The translations under genes and the position numbers were made by a program. From CAYMOV01 sp964392085 (GTDB lineage: Bacteria > Oederibacteriota > Muellerivitia > Muellerivitales > Muellerivitaceae), in contig CAYMOV010000036.1 in the NCBI GenBank assembly GCA_964392085.1, positions 1-23,401 of the forward strand: DNA of 23,401 nt, given 5' to 3'. A model generated the notes under the pieces. It had not been told where the DNA came from. It saw only the letters and a list, made by a program, of their open reading frames with translations, and did no database searches. Shown piece after piece: positions 6,807 through 13,549 of this stretch (positions are counted from its first letter, which is position 1; each line of letters opens with the position of its first letter).

Positions 6807-7712
6807 ATGCGCGCCCTTGCCCGGCTCATTACCTTGGCGCTTTTGGCCCTTCCGGAGTTTCCCTTGAGCGCCGAAGCCCAGCCCCCCCGCGCGGGGGAAC
6901 CCACCCACCTCGAACCCGTCTTGGCGGCCCGAAGCGACATCCTGTTCTATTCCGGATTCGAAACCGACCCATGGTCGAAGGTTTGGGGGCTGGCTTGGGG
7001 GCCCTCGCCGGAAAACAACCTCTCGTTAGTGGCCGACCGGACGGCCTACCGGGGCCGGTCCATCCGGATCCGTTACCCCAAGGGCCTCATCGGCGGCGAC
7101 AGCGCCTGCGAGTTCTTTTCGGCATTCTCGAAACTCGGCATCGCCCCGCGAACCGACCTTTACGTCCGGTACCTACTCCGGTTCGACCCGGGGTTTGAAT
7201 TCGTCAAGGGCGGAAAACTTCCGGGCTTGGTGGGGGGGGAGGCCAATACGGGGGGGCACATCCCGAACGGCCGGGACGGTTGGAGCGCCCGGATCATGTG
7301 GCGGCCGGGCGGCCGCATCGTCCAGTACGTCTACCACCCCGACCAACCGGGAGTCTGGGGAGAGGACTATGACTGGAACCTCGGCGGCCATTCCCGATTC
7401 TTTAAACCCGGCGTTTGGCATTGCGTGGAAACCCACGTGCGGATGAACACCCCCGGGAAGCGCGACGGTTGGGTGGAATCATGGCTCGACGGGGAAAAGG
7501 CCCTCGAGGCCCGCGACCTCCGTTTCCGCGACGTGGCCGAACTGAAGATCGACGCCTTTTACTTCTCCACCTTTTTCGGCGGGGGGGACCCGTCCTGGGC
7601 GCCCCCCTCGGACCAATACGTCCAGTTCGACGAGTTTGTGATCGCGGAAAATCCGATCGGCCCGCCCGGGGGCTTTCGTGGTGCCCCCGTTTCGGGTAGA
7701 CTCCTTCCATGA
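6807..7712 (+). CDS. Secreted polysaccharide lyase family 14-like protein
   Basis: A 301-residue exported protein with a Sec signal peptide (about 1-24, cut near AEA). The core matches the beta-jelly-roll lyases of family PL14 (alginate/glucuronan lyases and bacterial relatives). It contains GGKLPGLVGG, a Trp/Arg-rich strand (WSARIMWRPGGR), VQYVYHP, FKPGVWH, MNTPGKRDG and the strongly family-like FYFSTFFGGGDPSWAPP. These enzymes cleave uronic-acid polysaccharides by beta-elimination. Catalytic residues cannot be assigned confidently by eye. Its stop overlaps the start of the fluoride channel gene (ATGA), an odd pairing that may only reflect compact packing. It could serve polymer degradation or turnover of the cell's own exopolysaccharide. 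Confidence 0.75.
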   Translation: MRALARLITLALLALPEFPLSAEAQPPRAGEPTHLEPVLAARSDILFYSGFETDPWSKVWGLAWGPSPENNLSLVADRTAYRGRSIRIRYPKGLIGGDSACEFFSAFSKLGIAPRTDLYVRYLLRFDPGFEFVKGGKLPGLVGGEANTGGHIPNGRDGWSARIMWRPGGRIVQYVYHPDQPGVWGEDYDWNLGGHSRFFKPGVWHCVETHVRMNTPGKRDGWVESWLDGEKALEARDLRFRDVAELKIDAFYFSTFFGGGDPSWAPPSDQYVQFDEFVIAENPIGPPGGFRGAPVSGRLLP

Positions 7713-8083
7713 GCCAATGGATCTACATCGCGGCGGGGGCCGTCCTAGGGGCCTGGTCCCGGTTCGCGGTCGCGCAGTGGGCCGCCCAGCGGTTCGCGGG
7801 GGATTTTCCATGGGGCACGTTCCTCATCAACCTCCTGGGCTCCTTCATCCTTGGATTTTTCCTCACGCTTAACCTGGAAAGGGGATGGTTCACTCCCCAG
7901 GCCCGTGCCTTCGTGGCGGTGGGTTGGTGCGCGTCCTTCACGACATTTTCGACCTTCAGTTTCGAAACCTTTCGTTTGATCTCGGAGGGCCGCCTTTTAT
8001 TGGCTCTCGGCAACATCGGCCTCAGCGTCGGGGTCTGCCTGATGGGGACCTGGGTCGGGGTCGCCTCGGGCCGGTTGATCTAA
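7709..8083 (+). CDS. crcB: Fluoride channel FluC/CrcB
   Basis: A 124-residue protein with four transmembrane helices, the usual length for the family. Diagnostic motifs are present: GTFLINLLGSF with the pore Asn N41, and TTFSTFSFE (78-86) with the two phenylalanines F80 and F83 that line the fluoride path. R18 lies in the usual N-terminal Arg position. It forms a dual-topology dimer that exports F- from the cytoplasm. ATG 7709 sits in an ATGA overlap with the lyase gene. A DUF190 gene, a frequent partner of crcB, follows after 13 bp. No fluoride riboswitch was recognised upstream. Confidence 0.95.
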   Translation: MSQWIYIAAGAVLGAWSRFAVAQWAAQRFAGDFPWGTFLINLLGSFILGFFLTLNLERGWFTPQARAFVAVGWCASFTTFSTFSFETFRLISEGRLLLALGNIGLSVGVCLMGTWVGVASGRLI

Positions 8084-8096
8084 GAAAGGGGTAACC

Positions 8097-8456
8097 ATGG
8101 AACTCAAGGGACCTTGCCGCATCCTGCGGATCTATCTCGATGAGAGCCACCAGTGGGAACACCAGACGCTCTACCACGCCCTGGTGGAGCGGTTCCTGAA
8201 GGAGGAAATGGCGGGGGCCACGGTTTTGCGCGCCCTCGAGGGTTATGGGTCCAAGGCGAGGATCCACAGCGCCCGTTGGATCGACGCCGCCCAAAGCCTT
8301 CCGGTGGTGGTGGAGGTCGTGGACCGCCCCGAAAAGATCAAGGAAGCCATGAAATGGGTGGCGCCCATGCTTCCCGCCCATTGCCTCGTGACGACCCAGG
8401 AAACCCACGTCCTCCATTACTACGCCCCGGACGGCAAACACGAGGCGGAAGCCTAA
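8097..8456 (+). CDS. DUF190 family protein
   Basis: A 119-residue cytosolic protein with the DUF190 pattern: an N-terminal strand (ILRIYLDESHQW), a helix (LYHALVERFLKEE), then AGATVLRALEGYG, followed by strands around LPVVVEVVDRPEKI and LVTTQETHV. The fold is PII/ferredoxin-like and a role in regulation or ion homeostasis has been suggested, but no biochemical function is established. It is commonly encoded beside crcB, as here. AAGGGG just before ATG 8097 is the Shine-Dalgarno site. It is the last gene of the lyase-crcB-DUF190 cluster. Confidence 0.9.
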   Translation: MELKGPCRILRIYLDESHQWEHQTLYHALVERFLKEEMAGATVLRALEGYGSKARIHSARWIDAAQSLPVVVEVVDRPEKIKEAMKWVAPMLPAHCLVTTQETHVLHYYAPDGKHEAEA

Positions 8457-8555
8457 GGCCGTCAGAGGGGTGGGTGGGGCCAAAAAATCAAGGCTTGTCC
8501 CTCGAAAATATGGTGTTTCCCGTTAATTTCCCCATAAAAACATGTTTGTGTCGCT

Positions 8556-8583
8556 TTGCGGGCCGGGGAGGGCTGGCTATAAT
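8556..8583 (+). promoter_or_regulatory. Promoter of the ROK kinase gene
   Basis: A perfect -10 TATAAT lies at 8578-8583, with a weak -35 TTGCGG at 8556-8561 and a 16-bp spacer. It lies inside the 187-bp gap after the DUF190 gene and 60 bp before the GTG start at 8644. This argues against the longer reading that begins at ATG 8542, upstream of the promoter. GGGAG at 8632-8636 is the Shine-Dalgarno site. The rest of the gap shows no gene or terminator. Confidence 0.6.
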
Positions 8584-8643
8584 GCGCCCCGCCTTGAAGA
8601 GCGTCCTCAATCCTTTGGGACTGCCATCCCCGGGAGTGTTTCA

Positions 8644-9579
8644 GTGGAAAAGGTCATCGGTGTGGATCTGGGCGGCACGAATATCGTGTCCGCCGTTGTG
8701 GACGAGCGGGGCCGGGTTTTGGGACGGGATAAACGCCCGACCCGCATCCCCTTAGGTCCCAAAGCCGTCATCGCCCGGATCGCCGAAAGCGCCCTCGCCT
8801 CCATGGTGAACGCCGGGGTGAAACCAGCCTCCATCGCGGCGGTCGGGGTCGGTTCCCCGGGCCCCCTGAACCCCACCCGGGGCGTGATCCTCAACTGGGT
8901 CAACGGCGGTTGGAAAAACGTCGCCCTGAAGGCCGAGCTCCAGAAACTCCTCAAGAAAAAGGTATTCATCGAGAACGACGCCAACGTGGCGGCCCTGGGG
9001 GAAGCCTGGGTGGGAGCGGGGCGGGGTGAAAAAGTGGTCCTCTGCCTCACCCTCGGGACGGGCGTGGGCGGCGGCCATATCCTCGACGGGAAGATCTACA
9101 CGGGGGCTTGGGACGTAGGCTGTGAGATCGGGCACATCGTGGTGAACCCCGAGGGACCGAAGACTCCCTACGGGAATTCGGGGATCTTGGAACAATACGC
9201 CTCGGCGACCGGCCTGGTCCGGTTGGCGAAGGAAGCCGGGGTGCCCACCCCAGCCTTCGGTCCACTGGAGGCCCATCATGTCCAGGCCTTGGCCCGTAAG
9301 GGGAACTCGAAAGCCCTTCGGGTTTACGAGACGGCCGGAAGATACCTCGGGATCGGGTTGACGTCCGCGATCCACCTGTTGAACCCGAGCGTCGTCATTT
9401 TTTCGGGTGGGGTTTCCGGCGCGCAGGACCTGCTCTTCAAACCGATGCACCGCGAGTTGAAGCAACGCTGTTTCCCCCAATCGCTGCGGGGGGTGAAGTT
9501 CAAAATCGCAAAGCTGGGTGACAACATGGGCGTGGTCGGCGCGGCCCGGTTGGCTTTCCAACGAATGAAATTCGTCTAA
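8644..9579 (+). CDS. ROK-family sugar kinase lacking the zinc cysteines
   Basis: A 311-residue kinase of the ROK (repressor, ORF, kinase) family, most like bacterial glucokinases; it would phosphorylate a hexose with ATP. Motifs in order are the phosphate-binding DLGGTNI, GVGSPGPL, the catalytic ENDANVAALGE, LTLGTGVGGG, the sugar-binding EIGH (H164) and the adenosine-site VIFSGG. There is no N-terminal HTH, so it is an enzyme rather than a repressor. The usual ROK zinc motif CxCGxxGC is replaced here: T174, Y176 and I181 sit where Cys is expected, while the frame around it (YGNSGILE) is kept. The start GTG 8644 is chosen from GGGAG 7 nt upstream, a promoter at 8578-8583, and the immediate onset of the conserved fold. 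The substrate is unproven. Confidence 0.88.
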   Translation: MEKVIGVDLGGTNIVSAVVDERGRVLGRDKRPTRIPLGPKAVIARIAESALASMVNAGVKPASIAAVGVGSPGPLNPTRGVILNWVNGGWKNVALKAELQKLLKKKVFIENDANVAALGEAWVGAGRGEKVVLCLTLGTGVGGGHILDGKIYTGAWDVGCEIGHIVVNPEGPKTPYGNSGILEQYASATGLVRLAKEAGVPTPAFGPLEAHHVQALARKGNSKALRVYETAGRYLGIGLTSAIHLLNPSVVIFSGGVSGAQDLLFKPMHRELKQRCFPQSLRGVKFKIAKLGDNMGVVGAARLAFQRMKFV

Positions 9580-9596
9580 GCCGTTCCAAAAGGGCT

Positions 9597-9605
9597 TGTT
9601 ATAGG
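9597..9605 (+). promoter_or_regulatory. Possible extended -10 promoter of the Lys/Ala-rich protein gene
   Basis: TGT followed by TATAGG (9597-9605) resembles an extended -10 element; no -35 box is visible. A start near 9612 would leave a leader of nearly 190 nt before the ATG at 9800. Confidence 0.3.
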
Positions 9606-9691
9606 CTCTTCTGGGTTGTGTTTTGTTGCAACTGGACTTAGGGCTTGGACGTCTTAAGTCTTAGAACGGCGAAAGTCGTCGCTGTTATTCC

Positions 9692-9771
9692 GGTCCTTTA
9701 AAGGCCTTTGGATCGGAGCGCAGTTCCTGGGATCCGAGACTAGGCCCTTCCAAGGGTCTGGTTAAAGGACC
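9692..9771 (+). ncRNA. Structured 5' leader element (candidate cis-regulatory RNA)
   Basis: GGTCCTTTAA at 9692-9701 is perfectly complementary to TTAAAGGACC at 9762-9771, a 10-bp closing stem. Inside it, GGCCT (9703-9707) pairs with AGGCC (9742-9746), and TCGGA (9713-9717) pairs with TCCGA (9733-9737). An alternative register pairs GGATC (9710-9714) with GATCC (9731-9735). The closing stem ends 17 nt before the Shine-Dalgarno GGAGG (9789-9793). No known riboswitch class was recognised. The upstream part of the 214-bp gap also has GACTTA/TAAGTC (9635-9640, 9655-9660). Confidence 0.4.
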
Positions 9772-9799
9772 CAAATCTAAAATTTGTTGGAGGATGTAC

Positions 9800-10021
9800 A
9801 TGAAGCGCGTTCTGGCTGCTGCTTTCGTTTTGGCGTTCGTGGGTTGCTCGACCATGGTGATGGCTGAAGATGCTGCCGCTCCCGCGACCACTCCGGTCGC
9901 TGCCGCCGCCTCCGCCAAGCCGGTCAAGAAGGTCAAGCATGTGAAGAAGGCCGTCAAGAAGGCCGCCGAGAAGCCGGCTGCCGCCGCTCCGGCCGCCGCT
10001 GTGACCCCGGCCGCGAAGTAA
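9800..10021 (+). CDS. Small exported Lys/Ala/Pro-rich protein
   Basis: A 73-residue protein. ATG 9800 is preferred to ATG 9794 because GGAGG at 9789-9793 touches 9794 directly but lies 6 nt from 9800. The N-terminus is a signal peptide. It could be a lipoprotein (FVGC, C16, an imperfect lipobox) or be cut after VMA. The mature part is almost only Ala, Lys, Pro and Val, with repeated KK motifs (VKKVKHVKK, KKAVKKAAEK), giving a strongly basic, probably disordered chain resembling a histone H1 tail. It uses more GCT, GTT and TTC codons than its neighbours. With its long leader, strong Shine-Dalgarno site and strong terminator it looks abundantly expressed. Function is unknown; binding to anionic envelope polymers is one guess. 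Confidence 0.7.
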   Translation: MKRVLAAAFVLAFVGCSTMVMAEDAAAPATTPVAAAASAKPVKKVKHVKKAVKKAAEKPAAAAPAAAVTPAAK

Positions 10022-10035
10022 GTTTTTGCCTCACA

Positions 10036-10070
10036 CGGGAGGGCCTTTTGAGGCCCTCCCGTTTTTTTTT
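10036..10070 (+). terminator. Strong Rho-independent terminator
   Basis: A 10-bp perfect stem (10036-10045 with 10052-10061, loop TTTTGA) is followed by nine T (10062-10070). It terminates the Lys/Ala-rich protein gene and rules out a start for the next gene upstream of it. Confidence 0.95.
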
Positions 10071-10079
10071 GCCCCTTCC

Positions 10080-10085
10080 TATGGT
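10080..10085 (+). promoter_or_regulatory. Possible -10 box of the thioredoxin-fold gene
   Basis: TATGGT matches four of six -10 positions and ends 12 nt before ATG 10098. No Shine-Dalgarno site precedes that ATG, so the leader would be very short or absent. Confidence 0.3.
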
Positions 10086-10097
10086 ACCTTCCTTTTG

Positions 10098-10694
10098 ATG
10101 AACCTTCCCACCCACGCCCTCTACGGCCAGGCCGAAAAAGCTTGGGCCCTCGGCCAATTCGACCAAGCGCGTGACCTGTATGGCCGTCTCTTGGCGTTGG
10201 TGGGGGACCCCCGCGGCCAGGAATACCTCCGTCGAAAGTGCTCGCTCCTGGAACTTTTGGGGAAACCGGCCCCGTCCTGGGGCGGCCTCCGGTGTTTGGA
10301 CGGAAGCGCCGGGCCGATCCCCACGGGCGGACCCCTCCTGTTGTTCTTCCTCCAATTCAACTGCACCGACTGCCATTCGGCGGCACCCTGGATGGGGGGG
10401 CTGGGACGCCGATTCGTCCCACGGGGCCTCCAAAGCCTTTGGGTGGATGTGCCGCTGGACGATCCGGATCAACATACGGCCGAAACCATACTGGCCTTCA
10501 TGAACCAATGGGCTTGGAAAGTCCCCGTCGGGATCGATGGGCCTGGGTGCGAGCTTCTCAAGGCGTATCGGGCCGACACCACGCCCTTCGCGGCCTTCGT
10601 GGATGACCAAGGCCTGGTTCGATACCTGGATTTCCCTTGGCCGGAACGCTTGGGCGAACGGCTCGCCCAATGCTTGGGGGAGGGCGGGACATGA
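10098..10694 (+). CDS. Cytosolic thioredoxin-fold protein
   Basis: A 198-residue protein with no signal peptide. Residues 1-55 are helical and TPR-like (ALYGQAEKAW, FDQARDLYGRLLALVG). The rest resembles the TlpA/AhpC branch of the thioredoxin fold: a strand LLLFFLQFN leads into the redox motif CTDC (C89, C92), and later TTPFAAFVDDQG supplies the Thr-cis-Pro loop and following strand. A CxxC with a cis-Pro implies thiol-disulfide exchange. The active-site pair lacks the usual Trp/Gly-Pro, so the redox potential may differ. The start at ATG 10098 lies after the terminator. The gene overlaps the following cbiX-type gene (ATGA), which suggests a shared cytoplasmic role, possibly in thiol or metal handling for tetrapyrrole synthesis. 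That link is inference. Confidence 0.7.
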   Translation: MNLPTHALYGQAEKAWALGQFDQARDLYGRLLALVGDPRGQEYLRRKCSLLELLGKPAPSWGGLRCLDGSAGPIPTGGPLLLFFLQFNCTDCHSAAPWMGGLGRRFVPRGLQSLWVDVPLDDPDQHTAETILAFMNQWAWKVPVGIDGPGCELLKAYRADTTPFAAFVDDQGLVRYLDFPWPERLGERLAQCLGEGGT

Positions 10695-11074
10695 AATCCA
10701 ACGGCGGCATCCGAACGGGGGTGATTTTGGCGGCCCACGGGTCCCGGCGAACCGAGGGACAAACCACCCTTCGGCGATACGCCCGAACCCTGGAAAAACA
10801 GGGGGCCGGGCTTCGGGTGCAATGCGCCTTCTTGGAAATCAACAGGCCGTCCATCCCGGAGGCCTTGGGGAAGATGTCCAAGGACGGGATGGACCGCGTG
10901 GTCCTGGTCCCATTTTTCCTCCTGGCGGGGCGCCACACCCGGATCGATTTGCCCCGGATGGTCCGCCGGGCCCGTCGGGAATTCCCGGGAACGAGGTTTC
11001 AATTGGCGGGATTTATCGGCTTCGACCAACGGTTGGCCGTGATCTTGGCGGACAGGGCCAAGAAAGCCAAGTGA
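10691..11074 (+). CDS. cbiX: CbiX-type small sirohydrochlorin chelatase
   Basis: A 127-residue single-domain chelatase of the CbiX-small/SirB/CfbA type. The two metal-binding histidines are in conserved settings: H16 in AAHGSR and H82 in PFFLLAGRHTRIDLP. Proteins this short act as homodimers and insert Co2+, Fe2+ or Ni2+ into sirohydrochlorin, feeding cobalamin, sirohaem or F430 synthesis. The metal cannot be told from sequence, and no other tetrapyrrole gene lies in the window. The start is ATG 10691 in an ATGA overlap, with a GGAGG-type Shine-Dalgarno site just upstream, rather than a codon further inside the previous gene. The gene ends 51 bp before the convergent YfhO-type gene; no clear bidirectional terminator is seen between them. 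Confidence 0.8.
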   Translation: MKSNGGIRTGVILAAHGSRRTEGQTTLRRYARTLEKQGAGLRVQCAFLEINRPSIPEALGKMSKDGMDRVVLVPFFLLAGRHTRIDLPRMVRRARREFPGTRFQLAGFIGFDQRLAVILADRAKKAK

Positions 11075-11125
11075 ATCGGCGTCCTCCCAAGGGCCCCTGA
11101 GGGCTGGGGATCCAATGGCTAGGCC

Positions 11126-13549
11126 TTATCGGATCCTTCCCTGGACACGTCCACCCCTCTTCCCGATCCATGAAGCGGCCAAAATCCCGAGAAACACCCA
11201 AGACAAGAAAAAGGCCAACCGTAGTCCCGTGGGCCTGTATTCCAACTCAACCTCGCAGGGTCCGGGGGGGAGGGGAACCCCCAAGAGGACACCTTGGGCC
11301 CGGACGGCCTGGACGGATTGGCCGTTGACCCGCGCTTTCCACCCCTCGAGGAAAGTTTTCTGGAGGACCAAGAGGGCGGGTGCCTGGTTTTGGGCGGAAA
11401 CTTGAAGATGGGTGGGCTCCCATTTTTTGATTTCGGGCGGAGGGTTCTTGCCTGGAAGCGGCACGGGATGGATGGGGTCTTCCACCAGGGCGGTTTGAAG
11501 CGGGTCGAAGCCCCTGCGGTCCATCCGGTCCAGGAGCTGGGGCCAAAGGGCCACTTCCACCCGGCCATAGAGATCCGCCCGGGGCGCCACGGACGATAAG
11601 CGCCACGCAAATGGAAACTCACGGCGGTTCAGATGAAAGGCGGATGGAAGGGGCATGGGCCGATCCGATAGGACTTCATCCACGCCGAGCGCCCGAAGTA
11701 GGCCCGGGCGGCGGCTGAATCCCAGGGGATCGCGGGTTTTGTCCACCCAGGCCCACCAACCTAACCGCGATAAGACCTCATGGTATCTAGGAAGTTCAGG
11801 TTGGAAATACCCCGCGAGATTGGCCCGGTCCTGTGTCCAGGCGTAGTCGGGAAGCGACATTTCCGAGGTCTTGTCCGGCGATGGCACGGACGGTTCCGAC
11901 AGGACCGTCCACAACCTTTGGCGGGGCGCCGTCATCTGGGCGGCCGCCAACTGGGCGGGGTTGCCGAAGGACTCCCCGTAGGGGAACCGAAAGTAAGCCA
12001 ACTCCCCCGCGGCGACCAGGAGCAGGAACAGCGCGGCCCATTTCACGCTTTTGGTTCCGCGCGCGAATTCCCAACACCCGACGAGCAGCCCCCAAGCCAA
12101 GAACGGGATGAAAACCTTGGGCTGGGAGAGGTCCAAATCGTGCGAAAGGGCGTCCCATTTCTCGGGAAGGCGATCCAAGTAATAGGCCGCCGGATGTGGG
12201 TGCAGGTTGTCCCCGAGCAAAAATCGGCGGATCAGGAACCCCGCGGCCGAATTCATGTATCTGAGCCCGTAACGAAGAAGAAGATTCCCGGCCCCGACCC
12301 AAAGGGCCATCCCGAGGGCCAGCGCCGCGAGGATCCGCCTGCCCGAAATCCGAACGACCGACGGATCACGACGCCAATCATTCCAGGCCCAAGCGGCCCC
12401 GAAGGCGAGGGCCCAACAAGCCGGGAACCACCAGCGGGCCGGGTCCCGGAACCAGGCGAAAGGCGCCCACCTGCTCAGGAAGCGGTAAAGGGGCGAGAAC
12501 TTCCCGAGGGCCATGGCCACGCCGAAGGCGGCCGTCGATCCGACCCAACGTCGGTGTGGGTTCGGCTTCGCCAAAAAGATCAGGATGAAGAAAAGGCCCA
12601 CCAAAGCGAAATCCACCTGCATCTCGCCGAAATGGTATTGCCACCAATAATCCACCCCAAGGCCGTCCAATTGGTCCTTTCCGAAGAACCAGGGGAAGAC
12701 CAGGGTGATGGGATTAAGAGGGGTCCAGGAGTGGTAATAACGGTCGAGGTCGCCCCAGCGGGGCAACGGCCCGTCGACCAGGATCACTTCCAGGGTATGG
12801 AGCCAGGCGGGCGAGGAGAAGACCAGCGCCCCGAGTCCCGTCAGGGATCCCCGGCCCAGGCGTGTCCTGAGTGGGGCGGGGTGGGGAAATCCCAAGCACC
12901 AAAAAATCAGGAAGACGGCTTGGAACAGGGCGAATTGGGGATGGCCCACCCATACCGCGAGCCCGAGTGGAAGGGCCGCGGCCAGGGCCCAGGAGGTACC
13001 ATCCGGTTCCCAACTTTTTAAGATCGCCAGGAGCGTCCAGGGCAACAGCGCATTGGCCCACTGCATGTTCAGGCCATCGACCCGTCCCAGGGAAGTGCCG
13101 TTGTAAAACCACAAAAGGGACAATAGGACGCAGGCGCTCCATGCCCATCCCATCCGACGTCCCAGTCCGAGGGCCCCGAAGGGCCCCAGGAGGAAGGGCA
13201 GGAGGCACAGAAGGTTGTACGCCAACACCCCCGGGAAAAGGCCCAAGATCCCCAGGACCAGGGGCGATAAAAGCCCGCCCGGGAAGAGCGCGGCCAAGGG
13301 AGCGCCGTGATAGGCCAGGTCCGTGATCAGGGTGAGCCGGCCTTGAAGAAGGTTGTCGCCGGCCAGGTGATAGATGGGGTAAAAGTACGAAAGGGAATCC
13401 CCCGTGACCTGGATTTGGGAGAGGGGATGGCGAGCCTGGGGAAAGAAAAGGAATAACAGGGCCACGAGCGCCGCTGGTCCGGCGATCCATCCCCAACTGA
13501 GGGATGGGGCGGTTTCGCGCCGTTGGCGCGGCGGACGAGGGGATTTCAA
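11126..13549 (-). CDS. YfhO-like GT-C membrane protein 1
   Basis: An 807-residue polytopic protein with about 12-14 hydrophobic segments. It starts at TTG 13549, in a TTGA overlap with the stop of paralogue 2. Its closest relative in the window is paralogue 2. Shared blocks include YNGT then WANALLPW, SSPAWLHTLE, FPWFFGK, YHFGE and FRDPARWW. The C-terminal soluble part ends with the YfhO-type beta domain (QKTFLEGWKARVNGQ, then an RPTGLRL membrane segment). YfhO proteins are GT-C-fold enzymes that use a polyprenyl-phosphate sugar on the outer face of the membrane; Bacillus YfhO glycosylates lipoteichoic acid. The first outer loop has TGDSLSYFYP, where the Asp could be the GT-C catalytic acid. 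It lacks the PLWNP motif of paralogues 3 and 4. The substrate is unknown. Confidence 0.78.
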   Translation of the reverse strand: MKSPRPPRQRRETAPSLSWGWIAGPAALVALLFLFFPQARHPLSQIQVTGDSLSYFYPIYHLAGDNLLQGRLTLITDLAYHGAPLAALFPGGLLSPLVLGILGLFPGVLAYNLLCLLPFLLGPFGALGLGRRMGWAWSACVLLSLLWFYNGTSLGRVDGLNMQWANALLPWTLLAILKSWEPDGTSWALAAALPLGLAVWVGHPQFALFQAVFLIFWCLGFPHPAPLRTRLGRGSLTGLGALVFSSPAWLHTLEVILVDGPLPRWGDLDRYYHSWTPLNPITLVFPWFFGKDQLDGLGVDYWWQYHFGEMQVDFALVGLFFILIFLAKPNPHRRWVGSTAAFGVAMALGKFSPLYRFLSRWAPFAWFRDPARWWFPACWALAFGAAWAWNDWRRDPSVVRISGRRILAALALGMALWVGAGNLLLRYGLRYMNSAAGFLIRRFLLGDNLHPHPAAYYLDRLPEKWDALSHDLDLSQPKVFIPFLAWGLLVGCWEFARGTKSVKWAALFLLLVAAGELAYFRFPYGESFGNPAQLAAAQMTAPRQRLWTVLSEPSVPSPDKTSEMSLPDYAWTQDRANLAGYFQPELPRYHEVLSRLGWWAWVDKTRDPLGFSRRPGLLRALGVDEVLSDRPMPLPSAFHLNRREFPFAWRLSSVAPRADLYGRVEVALWPQLLDRMDRRGFDPLQTALVEDPIHPVPLPGKNPPPEIKKWEPTHLQVSAQNQAPALLVLQKTFLEGWKARVNGQSVQAVRAQGVLLGVPLPPGPCEVELEYRPTGLRLAFFLSWVFLGILAASWIGKRGGRVQGRIR

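Noticed and set aside
8542..8643. N-terminal extension of the ROK kinase from ATG 8542
   Set aside because: It would lie upstream of and across the TATAAT at 8578-8583, has no Shine-Dalgarno site, and adds sequence unrelated to the family. GTG 8644 has a good site.
10026..10097. Longer start for the thioredoxin-fold gene
   Set aside because: It would translate through the terminator hairpin at 10036-10070.
11075..11125. Bidirectional terminator between the convergent genes
   Set aside because: Only a short GCCC/GGGC hairpin is present, with no T-tract on either strand.
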